Positions 22,405 through 34,817 of a stretch of DNA of 44,787 bases are shown one piece after another. Both the position numbers and the translations under genes were made by a program. The DNA is from Beroe ovata (lineage: Eukaryota > Ctenophora > Nuda > Beroida > Beroidae), in NCBI GenBank assembly GCA_946803715.1, contig CAMPET010000212.1, positions 84,582 through 129,368 of the forward strand, given 5' to 3'. Below the pieces are notes generated by a model. The model searched no databases. It had not been told where the DNA came from and was given only the letters and a program-made list of their open reading frames with translations. The number at the start of each line of letters is the position of its first letter. Positions within the stretch are counted from its first letter, which is position 1.

Positions 22405-22608
22405 CTTTGCAGCGGATACTCAATATGACGACAGCTATGGTAGCGTAGGACTCGGTATTCGACAAGTAGATGAGAGGATAAACAATTTGTAGATGAAAAT
22501 TTGTACGTAGACTTTAGAGTGATGAAAGAGTTGGTCAAAGACAATAACTCTTTATATAGTCAGAGACAACGAATTTCGATTCCTGATTATCATTGGGTGC
22601 TATCATGG

Positions 22609-22720
22609 GGTTTTCCCCAATAATTATACCATGACAACTCAAAATATTCACGAAAATGTCCCATTAACAATTCTCCATGTATAAATGTGGCTATGTCATG
22701 GTATAATTATGGTGAAAACG
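22609..22720. repeat. Inverted repeat with about 27-bp arms
   Basis: The left arm 22609-22636 and right arm 22694-22720 share AATTATACCATGACA and a preceding GTTTTC.CC with one indel. About 57 bases lie between the arms. MITE-like size, but no target duplication is obvious. Confidence 0.7.
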
Positions 22721-22844
22721 TCCAATGTATTTTGAACTTTTCGTGTGAGAAGAAGTACCTAGAAACTGTATATGATTTACTTAATTAATTGTTTAATGGT
22801 TAGATACAAGTTAAGTTACAGTTTGAACTTTTGTATTCTGAAAT

Positions 22845-22850
22845 AATAAA
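22845..22850 (+). terminator. AATAAA polyadenylation signal of the DMRT gene
   Basis: The first canonical AATAAA after the DMRT stop codon, 440 bases downstream. Confidence 0.45.
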
Positions 22851-24757
22851 ATCGGCCAAATATCCGATAAATGTATCGATTATTATTTCGTAAAATATTC
22901 GATGTTACTTATACAGATTATAGAGTGTTTGAATTCAGACCGACAAGAATTTTCCCACATCATTGCTAGATCACTCAAAACCTAATCAACCACTCTCGTT
23001 GATGAGTTAATCATTGTTCTGCGAGTAACAAAACTAGATAATTAGTCTGTAATGAGTCCACTCTAATGAGGTTATTATTCATCCATATCATTAATTACAC
23101 TAGCCCATTTCGATCACAGTGCCCACATAATGACCAATTTCAGTTACATAGGTAACTAGTAAAGAAATTTGAATTGATTGATTCGTATTTGCAATCATAA
23201 ACTCAAGATATTAAGATAAGTCGAGAAAGGGGGCTTCCAATTTTCACACTTCCATCTTTCCCTCTCACACACACACACTCACCCATGATGTCAACTACTT
23301 GAGGTGTTTGTGTGTTGAAAGAGATGCGCGCGCTTCACGTCACCACCCAGGTTCTCAACATCATGATACGGGTACCATGTTTCACACCTCTAGTCAAGGT
23401 GTGATATGATATGTGGTGTCATGGTGCTCTGATATTACGTTGTCATAGCAACGCAGTTTCACTGAAACCAATCAGCACTCTTTGTTTACCTTCTGTGAGG
23501 CCCACAGACACCCACAAACAAAATGTAACTGACACCATGAACACCGATAAATGCATGTCACAAACTTGACAACACATCGCTTGACACGACTGCTTTAATA
23601 TTACCTGGACACAATTGCATGTCACAGCATACAGTTGGCACCACTTTTTGACATAATTTTGTCCGCAAATTCCTATCTTGGTGATCTCACCCAGAACACA
23701 ACTTATCAGTTATCATGACAACTATATCAAAATATCAAGCTTCGAAGTACACTATTCAAATAAAAAACCGGCCATTCTAAGATATGAAAATAAAGTACGA
23801 GAAGGAATAGTAAGGAATAGTAAACAAATACCAACCTGATGCCGTATCAGCTTTGTGGAACTGGATAAAATGGTCATTAGTCGGCCCATTCCATCAATTT
23901 TGTGGTTTGTCCATACCTAAAAAAAGTGATATGGTCAGAAATGGCTGACTATTTGTCACACTGTTGAAGTGAGAAAAGCAATTTGTATCGGGATATATCT
24001 GAAGTTTTCGACAAATTCGATTGTTGGGTGCGTTCTTGATCTTAAAACGCGCGAATGCTTGATTCCCACGCGCGCGGCGCGGCGCGTGCATTCAGGATCA
24101 AAGATAATTGGATTCCAGTTACTAAAACAACTAGCAAGACACGTAATTGTGATTTCGCGTCTGACGTTTAAGGACTCGTAAAGGCAGCTCAAGAAATAGA
24201 TAATTTTGATAATAGTATTTTAATGACTTGATCACGAGCTTTACTTGCGTTACTATGAAAACAAAACAGTAAGTAATCAGGCTACTCCTATGATCAGATA
24301 ACTCCATTACTCCAATGAATAGACAGAAATAAAAACGCAAAATTAGAAAAAAAACGTAAAGAAGAGTTCGATTCAGTGAATTATTCACATGATTTATTTC
24401 AATATGTTACTTTTGTGAGGGCCAATAATCGTTTGAATAATCATTCCAATCAAATTACATAAAAACTTAAGGTATAAGATCATTAAACTTGTTTTGGTCA
24501 TTGTGCTGTACCACGCGTAGGAGTAAGAATTGATCGAGTTCGTAAACACTCAACTGTCAAGTGTCAACACAAAACCGTTCACAGAAGAATAAAGAATTCA
24601 TGCAAACACATTAATAATGAATCATCCATTGACGTTAATTTTCCAAAATCACTTTCTCCTAGCGTATGCTGATTGCTGACAGTTAATACTATAAATCGTT
24701 ATAGACTGTTATAGTTTTCCATTCCGTGAAACAAACACTATAAGTATACTGTGTAAG

Positions 24758-24834
24758 TTTCCCCTGAAAACAAACATTATTGCAAGTGTCCACTGAAAAC
24801 AAACATTTTACTGCAAGTTTCCCCTAAAAACAAT
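24758..24834. repeat. About 31-bp tandem repeat, two and a half copies
   Basis: Units of the type GCAAGTTTCCCCTGAAAACA follow one another, with variants GTGTCCACTGAAAACAAACA and TTTCCCCTAAAAACA. The array ends exactly at the stop codon of the minus-strand DUF1295 gene, so it lies in its 3' UTR. Confidence 0.75.
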
Positions 24835-25739
24835 CACTGGGACTTAGTATCCTCAACAAGACCAGCATTATCATCGCCACTATTATATCCCGCCTGATCT
24901 CCTGCCCCCAGCGGCTCAGCCTCTCCCGCCACTTTGTAACACTCACAACACCTCATCCACGGCACGAGAATAGCCACCTCATCCAGATACGCCTTGTAGT
25001 CAGCATCCTTGCCCCATCTTTCCAGTCCCGATTTCTCTAGCAAGGGGACCCCGGATAGGAAGCATATCTGGAGAGCGGTCCCAGTAGGGCACAGAATGGA
25101 GAAGAAGGCCCAGGGGGAGTTGAAGTAGGGTGCAGCGGAGATGAATAGCCCAAACCAGAGGACGATCTCTCCGAAGTAGTTGGGATGGCGGGAGATACTC
25201 CACAGACCGGTCGTGATGAAGCGACCCTTGTTCGCGGGGTTGTTACGGAACACAGTTTTCTGGTAGTCGGAGACAGTTTCAAACACAATGCCAAACACAA
25301 ACAGGACCCAGCCTATGATCGTCACATAGATAACTTCATTTCCCTTGTCGTCCGTTGTCCACATGAAAAGTGAAGGGAGAATGTTGAGGTAAACCCACAT
25401 CCCCTGCAACATCCAGTAGATAAGCAATTTCACCGGATTTTTCTTGGCATCGTCAAACCTGCTGTCCCCACCAGATTTTATAACTCGGTAGAATAGGAAA
25501 GCTCCCAGCTTCCCAGCCCAGATTGAAATACAAATAGCTTGAACCAGTTTCGGTTCAAATGAAAACTCTTTGGAAGTGTCCCAATTGTAAAAAACACCAA
25601 GAAACGCGCATGAAATATGCGTTATCGCTCCAATGAAATCGTAGAACTTTTCCGTTTTCAAGATGATTGACAGAATTCCGAAAAGGAGTTGTAGACCAAA
25701 ATCCACGATGAGAGTGACGTAGAAGAGATTTAGGACCAT
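24834..25739 (-). CDS. DUF1295 / steroid 5-alpha-reductase-like multi-pass membrane enzyme
   Basis: Single-exon gene, 301 residues, ATG at 25739, TGA at 24836-24834. It has about six hydrophobic segments (near residues 5-27, 36-52, 64-84, 104-126, 136-155 and 190-230). The C-terminal half carries the family signature: ETVSDYQKTVFR (154-165), then GRFITTGLWSISRHPNYFGE (172-191), followed by a hydrophobic segment, and YLDEVAILVPW near the end. These His/Pro/Asn-containing motifs form the cofactor-binding end in steroid reductases and isoprenylcysteine methyltransferases, so an NADPH- or SAM-dependent lipid-modifying role in the ER is likely but the reaction is unknown. The last about 35 residues are a polar acidic tail. 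An intact intronless copy may reflect an old retroposition, but many members are intron-poor. A minus-strand AATAAA lies at 24398-24393. Confidence 0.88.
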   Translation of the reverse strand: MVLNLFYVTLIVDFGLQLLFGILSIILKTEKFYDFIGAITHISCAFLGVFYNWDTSKEFSFEPKLVQAICISIWAGKLGAFLFYRVIKSGGDSRFDDAKKNPVKLLIYWMLQGMWVYLNILPSLFMWTTDDKGNEVIYVTIIGWVLFVFGIVFETVSDYQKTVFRNNPANKGRFITTGLWSISRHPNYFGEIVLWFGLFISAAPYFNSPWAFFSILCPTGTALQICFLSGVPLLEKSGLERWGKDADYKAYLDEVAILVPWMRCCECYKVAGEAEPLGAGDQAGYNSGDDNAGLVEDTKSQ

Positions 25740-25986
25740 TTTCCCTTCGAATGAGCATTTTTATTATATTACGCTATCAGTCAGGGGTGATAGTAACTTG
25801 GAATGACTACTTTACAGTGCTAGATTTACTTGCTGTTATAATGATTACAATGTGAATATTTACAGTAAAGGGTATTTGAGATGGGCCTTATTTTGATGAC
25901 TTGCATGATAATAGAAAGTGACCGACCCAAGAAATCACTCTATGTTCAGTAATTAATCAATTGAACCAACTTTGATTTCATTCTAG

Positions 25987-26108
25987 AGAAAATCATTCCT
26001 CTTGATGACAGATTTATGGTTTTGAAGATTCCTAGTGATGCATTACCTTGGAACAACCATAGAGTGAGTAGAGTGCAGTCCCGGACCACTCTACACCAGA
26101 ACTCTAGA
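25987..26108 (+). CDS. Candidate internal exon (unassigned)
   Basis: 122 bases lie between TTTCATTCTAG and GTAAGTACT, entry phase 1, exit phase 0. They encode KIIPLDDRFMVLKIPSDALP, WNNHR and then a basic Ser/Thr-rich part with R-x-x-S. Both splice sites are good. No neighbouring exon with matching phase is evident; the ATG exon at 29507 has an in-frame stop before it, so it is not simply joined to that gene. May be a stray exon or chance. Confidence 0.28.
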
Positions 26109-26347
26109 GTAAGTACTACAATCACTGTAAAGTGTAAGCAGTCACACAGTCATGACACCATTCATGATTCAGAGGAGTGTTTTTGTTCCCGACACTAAAA
26201 CTATAGACGTCACATACGGTACATCCATTTTACACGATACATCGATGATTGATATGTACCTTTGCTTATGTACCTTTGTATGTACCCTTGCTTATGAATT
26301 CCAAGAAAAGTGTGCGCGATTCCGAGAGTTTGAATTTTAAGTCGATT

Positions 26348-26354
26348 CACACAC

Positions 26355-26399
<45 letters not shown>

Positions 26400-26455
26400 N
26401 CACACACAGACACACACACGCACACAGACACACACACACAGACACTCACACATAA
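26348..26455. repeat. (CA)n microsatellite with N
   Basis: CA run with CG and GACA interruptions; an N at 26400 probably marks a collapsed repeat. Confidence 0.9.
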
Positions 26456-26682
26456 ACACTGAGTACACTGAGTGTATTAACAAAATAACAGTAAGTCATC
26501 TGGCTCCTGGTTACATATTATACAACATTATGTGCATTAATGTGCATTTACGTCAATGTCAGTTTTGGGATTTTTCCAAATAAGGACATAAATGAACGTT
26601 GCACTCCCCCCCCCCATCACTACTCCCAAAAGACCACAGACACAGTCACATACAGACAAACAGCACACACAGTAAAACCACG

Positions 26683-26763
26683 CAAACACAGACACACGCA
26701 CACACAACACACACACAACACACACACGCACACACANNNNACCAACACACACACACACACACA
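26683..26763. repeat. (CA)n microsatellite with 4-base N gap
   Basis: CA and ACACAA units flank NNNN at 26737-26740. Confidence 0.9.
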
Positions 26764-27437
26764 TACACAGACTAAATTGCGGCACTGTGCGGTAACGTAA
26801 GTGGGATGCTTGCGAATTCTGTACGTGTCTGTGATTTCAACGTGCACAGGGAAGTGTGTAGGTATCAACGCTGTTATACACACTCACAGAGAATATTGAC
26901 CGCGGCACACATAAATATTGATACAGAAGTTAACTACTGAGTTACACTGTCATTGTCGGTATTTGTGCAGAAAGACTAAAATCTATATGCACGACAACAT
27001 GAGTACCAGGTAGCACATTGCTGAAGAATAGAAAAAGAGTTATGAGAGTGTCGAGTGTGTCATAATCGAATTTGAAGAATGAAGATACCCATCGATATCA
27101 TGTTACGTGAGGAAATGTCTGACCTCAGACATCATGGGCAAGAAGAGATGAGTAAGAAGCAGTAAGACTTTGATCATAATTTTAAAGTGATTCCTTAATA
27201 TCATAGGTACAGTTATTAGATAGGTACAGTTATTACAGTAGGCAATCAAATATTTAACCCTTTAGGTACTATACAACTAAAAATTCTATCGTCAATTGAC
27301 AAAATTTCTGTGAAAATAATACATTTTATATGAAATGTTGATGATAAAAAATGTGTTTAAATGAGTTTATCAAATAAGTCTAGTTTATCTATACTAATGC
27401 TAGTCAAAAACTGAGAGTGTATATATGAGAGTGTTTT

Positions 27438-28338
27438 TTAGTTGTGCATGTCACTTCTCAGATAGTCCCACATGAGTGCCAGAGCTGTCATGAATGCTAT
27501 GTCACAACCTGGCTCAACTGTCAAACAGTAGCTATCCTGTCCAAAAATCAGGAACTCAGCAACGGCATCCTTGCTCATCCGGCCCAGTAATCTGTCCTCG
27601 GGCGGCAAACCCTCTGTCTTGGCACTTGCATCATAAATCTTGACATCGAACCCCAAAATAGAGGACTTCATCATGATAACAGGCTGAAGGTGACTGCAAT
27701 ATTGGGAGTGTTAGAGGCCTATTCGTTCACGGATTCGTGAAATGTAATATTTCAAATTATCTAAGGGGCAGAATAGGATTCCATTTAAAAGAGTATCAAT
27801 GCAGACTACCAGAATTTACCTGTAATCAGTATCATCCTTATCATCAGGGAAGGGTGGTTCATAGACATAAACATAAACTTTCATATGACAGGAACAGTGT
27901 CGGGCAGCCATGGTAACCCTCCTTTCTTTGAGACCATCACCACTCAGCATCTGCCAAGTGTGTCTCCATGAAGCTATCTTTCTCTTCATCTTACAGATAT
28001 CATTTCCATAGGCATCTTGAAGTATATGTGTGCCACGTATAGTCTTCCAAGGATTCTTTACCTGTAATAATATTAATTATGTAGATTAGTTTGTGAATTT
28101 AATGGTAGAAAATAGAAGAGTTTTCAAAAATCGAATATTTACATTGAAGAGGTGTTGCTCATTAGCATCTTTGATTGCAAAACAATCTTCACGGAACCTC
28201 AGTAACTTTTCCCTCATTCTTATTTGGAATGGGGTATTATAGCAGAACTGTTCGCCAAAAATACAAATCTTGTGATCATGGTTGACCCTATCAACACATC
28301 CTTGATGGAGAGAAGAGTGTGTTCTGAAAGACATTACC
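27438..28338 (-). CDS. LURP-one-related (LOR) domain protein
   Basis: Three exons on the minus strand, 28338-28143 (ATG at 28334), 28061-27820 and 27693-27438, join in phases 0 and 2 and give 229 residues. Donors are GTAAAT and GTAAAT; the acceptors are TTTCAG, TTACAG and TTGCAG. Exon 1 carries the start of the LOR beta-barrel (QIRMREKLLRFREDCFAIKD). Exon 2 has strands such as CKMKRKIASWRHTW, and exon 3 ends in the typical buried C-terminal helix (FGQDSYCLTVEPGCDIAFMT). The fold is the tubby/phospholipid-scramblase-like barrel, length about 200 residues in the family, complete here. Plant members act in defence; animal members are uncharacterised. An acceptor just before the ATG means a non-coding 5' exon lies upstream. 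Divergent from the phosphoprotein-like gene starting at 29507, sharing about 1.2 kb of 5' flank. Confidence 0.8.
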
Positions 28339-28781
28339 CTGAAACAAGAGAGAAAGATATGATGATACACAGATAACCTAAATTGAAGCATTTACCTAAT
28401 GATGGTTCCAATGCTGCAATCTATGAATAATTTGTACAAAAATATGGTTTTTTTCAAGAAATCCCCAAATTTCGAACCCCAAATTGAATTGGTGTTTTTT
28501 CACTCCAAGGTTCAAAGTAATCTTACTCAATTTGAGATCAAATCCAGTCAAAAAATATCCTTCAAAACTCATATTATTTGTTGTCAACATCTTCATCATC
28601 ATTTTTTGTAATATTCTCACCAGTGTAAAGAGCCCCATGAAACTTCTACCGCTGATTTGTGAAATGTTTCCCTACCCTTGCTTGGCGCTTGCTCATGCTC
28701 ATCTAATTGTAGAGCTTTGTCATTGTCATAGTGTCAAAATTTTAGATGTTATCAGACCAACCTCTGTTTCAGTAATTTCAT

Positions 28782-29094
28782 GGCGCGCCGCGCGCCTTCA
28801 TCGAAGGCTGTTTCGGCGCGCGGAAAACAAAGCGGTCAGATAAAATATGACATGCATGTTGATGTATGATCTTCATGCACATTGTTGAAGATTTTATGTG
28901 ACCTCTGATCATGATTCTCGGATCGCGCGCGGCGCGCGCGCGCCTTCATCGAAGGCCCAAACAAGTATTGTTGATAAAATCTGACAACAATACAACATGA
29001 ACATATGCAGCGCAGAGATCAAAGATTTCAAATCATTGATCCTTGGTAATTTATTGTCAGATTTTATTTGACCTCTGTTTTTCAGCGCGCGCGC
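28782..29094. repeat. Cluster of GCGCGC-flanked repeats
   Basis: GC-only blocks lie at 28782-28823, 28924-28957 and 29085-29094 in AT-rich surroundings. The motif GCGCGCCTTCATCGAAGGC appears at both 28790 and 28942. Between blocks are imperfect inverted copies of GTCAGATAAAAT / ATTTTAT.TGACCTCTG. The arrangement suggests two tandem foldback units in the shared 5' flank of the LOR and phosphoprotein-like genes. Confidence 0.65.
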
Positions 29095-29506
29095 TTATAT
29101 ATAAAAGATTTAAATAAGATATTCAGAATATTTATCTGAGTTTCTGAATGTAATTGCTCATGCACACTTTTATTCAACTGCAATATTGCTGACTGCTGTG
29201 GTTAAAATTTATGTCAGTCCTTTGTCTGCTAATAAACAACGAATGCATCATGAATTTTTTGTTTGATGAGAATCTTATTATAGGGAAGATATTGCGGAAT
29301 GAAATTTATTTTTCCTTATTTTAACAACTCCATTACCATCACAAACTGGCACAGTCAGAGGCCAAGTTAATTCATAATCCATTTCTATCAACTCCTTATG
29401 AAAATGAATTGGGGCTCATCATAGAGGAGAGTTACATCTTACAATTATTTTTTAATGAATAGATCCCCCTTTTCACCTTATAAGTATGTCTCCAAGCAAA
29501 TAGCAC

Positions 29507-32500
29507 ATGTCTAAGCATAGCAGTAATGAAGGACCACTAGTTAAAAATGGCTCTCCAGAAAGAGTCAGCCCTGAGAACTATCTTCAGCCTACGACGAGTG
29601 GAAATGTGTTCACCAACCTCATCAAGAAGTGAGTGTTTTATCTACAACGTAATTGTTGTTTAGCTGTAGTTCACTATAGTTGAATTTTCTGTGTTTTAAC
29701 AGCACTCATAGAGAATGCTATTCCTGGGGAAGGGTCCCAAATTTTCAGTCACTATCAGTGTTGCATCTCATTGTTCATTGATCGAACCAAGGATTTCACT
29801 GGTCAATCAGTAATCACCATCTGGTGAGTCATGTGAAAAAGATTGGACATCAAGAATCAAGGCAGATCCCTAGTTTTCTAGATCCCTAGTTTTCTAGAAA
29901 TCAGTTTTGACATTCGGGACCCTTCCCCAAGAATGCCATTCTCTATTGACATTTGAAATTCATGATGCATGGTAATCATGACTTTAGTTCAATCCACTTT
30001 ATAATTTGAACTAATCACATGAAGTGCTAACGAGGCTTAATTACAAAGGTATAGACAAATATTTTATCTTTCTGTGGAAATTTAATTACATCTGCTGTCA
30101 TGTGCCTCTTATGTGTGTAATTCTAGACAACAGAAATTATGAATCGGAATTATTTATGAATTTTCGTGCTCCTGCAGTCTACTTTGCTGCAGCCTTGTGT
30201 GTGTGTGTACTTCTTTATGTATCTTTCAGACTTTCCAACATAGGAAAAGCTGGTTTGAGTTGTGATTTTTAGACCTCATAATGCTCATGACGTGATCTTG
30301 CAGTCCCCCAAATGTCTAAATTGGGACAAGGGCTACTTTGTCACTTGACACTCATCACTCTCAAGTCTTAGATCATACATGCCACATATCCCTCCCTTCC
30401 CATTACTAAAGTTCTCTACCATATGCTGCACGTAGCTATTTGAATATAATATATGTCACGTTTTCGTGCCTTATTTTCAACCCTCTATCTCTCTTTAAAC
30501 AAATGATAACATCGAAATATTTTGGGGATCATCATTCAGGAGTGTTGAAACTGAGGATCACTCACACAGACACACACACACAGACACACACACAGACACA
30601 CACACACTCACACACACAGACACACACACTCACGTCACACGCGTCACACATACACGTCACACAACACACACAAATATTACATCAGAAAGTGTATACTGAA
30701 ATCATAGAAAGTGTCACATAGGACAGACATGCCATACACCTGTGTTGTATATATACAGCGATCAGCATGGATATTATATGCGATATTCCGGATTTGTGTG
30801 AGTGTGTGTGTGTGTGTATGTGTGAGNTGTGTCTGTGTGTCTGTGTCTGTGTCTGTGTGTGTCTGTGTGTGTGTAGGTATGTGTGCCAGTATGGGTGTTT
30901 TCTGTAAGTGTATGTTAGAGGTATGTGGTAGCGACGCGTCACCGAGGTTTCATACCTAATCAACGTATGTACTTAAGTTAGGATTCTTAAGTAAAGTTCT
31001 TGCACTCAGTTATGGTGGTAGTAACTTCACTATTTGTGCGAGGAGAAAGTTCCCATGTCTCGTTTCATACTCAATCGCAATATTCTGCTCAGTTGATAAA
31101 ATGGAAGTACTTTTCATCTTATAGTTCTACCACATTTGCATGTTTCATACACAGTTTCCAATGATGATTGATGCTCATTGTGCACTATCGATTTGAAACT
31201 TTCCAACCATTTACCATGCTACTTGACCATACAAACTCATGATAACGGATGGTCATTGATGTCAGATAATGAACACTGTAGCGCATTCAACTTCGCATAT
31301 ATTGTAACATATTTATAATCGCTTATTACCAATCTGATGATAGATGTTTTGTGAGCTCTCTGAGATCGAGAGAGAAGTTGTTATCTGTAGTGTGAGTTGC
31401 AAATTGCGTTATCACATCGCCGGTGAATAAAGATAATTAATCAGTGCGAAGGGTAATTTCATTTTAATTTAACACCTTTATGATAGTACTACCCAAAGTC
31501 CCCGTTTGAGTTGTTTGAGTTAAGTTGTGGTTTCGCTTTTGTGGTTTGTCGCTGGTAGGGTAGCAAATTCAAATTGACCCTCTCCTTGTTGCCTGATGCC
31601 CCTTCCCTTTCAAATTTCGTGACGACGTCGTACATGATGACCAGATGTAACCGTATGATGGCATGAATTTATTGGTATGATCGCATGAATTTACTGGATC
31701 AATCCATATTATGGATTCCATAATCTAACTCCGACTACCGTCGTAGCCCCCTGGAACATGCTAAAGAAGCGCAGAGCGTCTTCATTTCACCCTGCATCCA
31801 GCATTGATACTCTCAGTAGTAACAACTCGGTGGGAGGGGACAGGTTTGATGGTGAAAAGTGTGTTTAAATATCCGTGTCCTTCTGTGGTAATTCCGGTAT
31901 TCACTATTCATGTTATTGAAAATAATGTTGTTAAGTACCGAATTCCGTATAAAGTGTAAACTCTGCAAGTCACATCACCCTTAACTTTTATTGCGGAGCT
32001 TCTTATCATTGCCAAGTATATGTTTAATTATGTATTGTGTATACCTTACTTTTACATCACAATGATAAGTAATGCTCATGACTATGAGAATAGGGGCAGA
32101 TGTTCAATCACAGATGGGTGTTTTTGTGGCTATTCTCGGAAAAGATTAAGAAAGCTACTAAAGTCATTAGAACGTTATTAAAAAGTAAGGTAGTTACTAA
32201 AAAGAAATGCTGTAGAGCACCGAACAATCCAGCTTTTTATGTCTCGCTATGTGTAATTTTCAGATTTCAGAGGCAGTAACATACACGCACAATCTCTCTC
32301 AATACATTTTGTGTACAGTGATGGTCTTCATGCCGTGATTCTGTGCAGAATTTGTCTTCGATCATCAGTAAGAAAATGTAAAATGTACATTATTCTAATA
32401 CCTATACAACACAATGTACAATGTATAGTGTATATCCTGTATCTATTTTACTATCGGCTGTATCGACTGACTGTTAGACACCACTTTATGGTGTACGCTG

Positions 32501-34777
32501 TAGGAGCTCTGTAGAATTGAGTTGCAAGGGGTTCAGGCTTCAGAGACTCACCCTGTGTGGCAATTGGTAGCCATAGTTTGTGGTGCTATGGTGTGTAAAG
32601 CGGTGCGCTGCTGTACTACAAGCTACATTTAATCAGGACATCCTGTACTGCTGTTGTTGTAGCACTATGTTATATCAAGGTCCATCGTTGAACTCACACA
32701 ATAGCAGTACATAGAAGGGGGGAGAGGGGGTGCGATTCACTCACTGTTAAGTTAGTATACACATCCATAGATTATTTCTGGATCTGTACATTTTGACACA
32801 TCGGATATAAATCTATCCATCTTAATGTGTCTTGCATAATATTTACAATATTGTGCATCATATATGTATTATGTAAGTACATGTGAGTATTGAGTACTGA
32901 GCATTGAGTTATGTCATTTCGAAGTAATTGAGTTCAATTACTTCAAATTTTAAAATGACATTACTCTTCGCGCGCTGTCGCACACACACACACACACACA
33001 CANNACACACACACACACACACAGTCGTAATCTTGGACTTGCAACATTTTATCATTCATGAGACACGTTTTCACATTTAACACTGCCAGTATCTAGCAAC
33101 TCTTGATGAAATGAAGGAGCTCTATTCGCAAAGCAATTATTAACTGTGATTATCACCCAGCTTATTCTTATTGGGATATTTTATACTTACTGGTTCGTCA
33201 CGACTGATAAACCCAATAGTGATTTCGAGTGTCTGAGGACAGTGTTAACTTCATAGGGTTCTGTAATTTGAGACTGATGATGATAACCGGTACGTAGGCG
33301 GTTATTATGAATCACATGTGGTGTTACACAATGTGATGTTACATCATCGAGTTACGACGAGTTACATTGATGACAGCGACTTGACTAACCTAAGGCCTGA
33401 CTAACCTCAGAACACCCTAAGTTATACGTATTCGGTATAATACTTGTTTACTAACTTGCTAGTATCATTTTCGTTTGGGACACAAGTCGAACCATGATAT
33501 TTTCAATATTTTGCTTACTGAGTTTCGCCATGTTGTCATCACTCTCCCCTATTAATTTCAGAGTGCCAAGTTACGGTCCGGTATCTCCAGCCCTCAAGAG
33601 GAGAACGAACTCGAAGGGAGAGTCGAACAATGCGCCAGAACCTCAGGGCAAGCGGTCAGCTGTCAGTCAAATGCTGCACTCAGGTGAGCTATCATAGTCT
33701 GCTGCCGTCAAACTGATCTATAGTATACCAGAAGTGTGATAAGTGAAGGAGAAAATATCGCAAATCCGCTGTAAATGATCAAATTAAGATCGCGGATTCC
33801 TGATTACATTTTATCAAATACCTATAATCACCAACCACATCGTATTTAGTCGACACATCCTCATATCCTCACACACACACACACACACACACACANNNNN
33901 NNNNNNNNNNNNNACACACACACACACACACACACCGGGTATACGTGACATCATTGATTACGTGTCCAGGATTCTGGATTAGTGTGCGTGTCACTGTAGG
34001 GGAGATGTTCCACACTGTGTAACATCTACCTTCGCACCCGCACACACACACACACACGCACACACACACACATACACATTTGGCGTGGGATTCAATCTTG
34101 CAATCATCCCAATCATGCATCATGGTAATCGTATTTCCTTCGTATATCGGATGAATATCCAACCACAAGACAGTGAACACATGATCCGTTACTGTGATCA
34201 TATTTCACTACACTTGACCGTGCCCCCCCACACACACACATACACACATACACATACATGCACACACACACAGCATCCTGCGATCGATAAGGTGTCCTCA
34301 TCCCTTTACCATTTGACGATAAATATTGTGGCGAAAAGTATACACAATTTCTCATGCTCCAATCATGACTGTGGCTGTTGACCAAACAATGATACCTCCT
34401 CAACTTTTTTCATTTGCGCCATAATGTACTGATATATTCATTCTACGATGATATTAATTCCACGATACATGTGAAGTATGTGTAACATGAATTTCGATGC
34501 TTGTTATCTGCTACCAGCTTTTCAAGCACGGCCGAGTATTGTTATAGATTTATTACAAAATATCTCTGATTTACTCCCAAGGCGCTTTCCATTGAAGCCA
34601 CTAAAATTTTTGTAACGTATTGAAACATACGCAATCTTTATTTCAATCGTCCAGATACCTCGTCTAATTGCTACCATATTATGCACCTGTTTCAATTTGC
34701 GTAAGCGGTATCTGATGCAATACCGACAGTCAGCCAATAGTCAAATTATCACCTTTACAAGTATACAATGTCTAAGA

Positions 34778-34817
<40 letters not shown>

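Larger units (their letters stand above)
22405..24833. other. Convergent spacer between DMRT and the DUF1295 gene
   Basis: Contains the DMRT 3' UTR with AATAAA at 22845-22850, a foldback at 22609-22720, a CG-rich GCGCGCGGCGCGGCGCG stretch at about 24068-24086, an AATAAA on the minus strand (24398-24393) usable by the DUF1295 gene, and a tandem repeat at 24758-24834. No convincing ORFs. Confidence 0.5.
26109..27437. other. Microsatellite-rich spacer with two assembly gaps
   Basis: Two (CA)n tracts (26348-26455 with N at 26400, and 26683-26763 with NNNN at 26737-26740), then AT-rich sequence. ORFs here are CA/TG repeat translations. No gene seen. Confidence 0.6.

Noticed and set aside
26210-26883. 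ORFs with HTHTHT or CVCVCV repeats
   Set aside because: Translations of (CA)n/(TG)n microsatellites.
28396-28843. ORFs upstream of the LOR start, including a minus ATG followed by a GTGAGA donor at 28638
   Set aside because: Joining that mini-exon (MGLFTL) to the LOR exon gives the wrong phase and an early stop.
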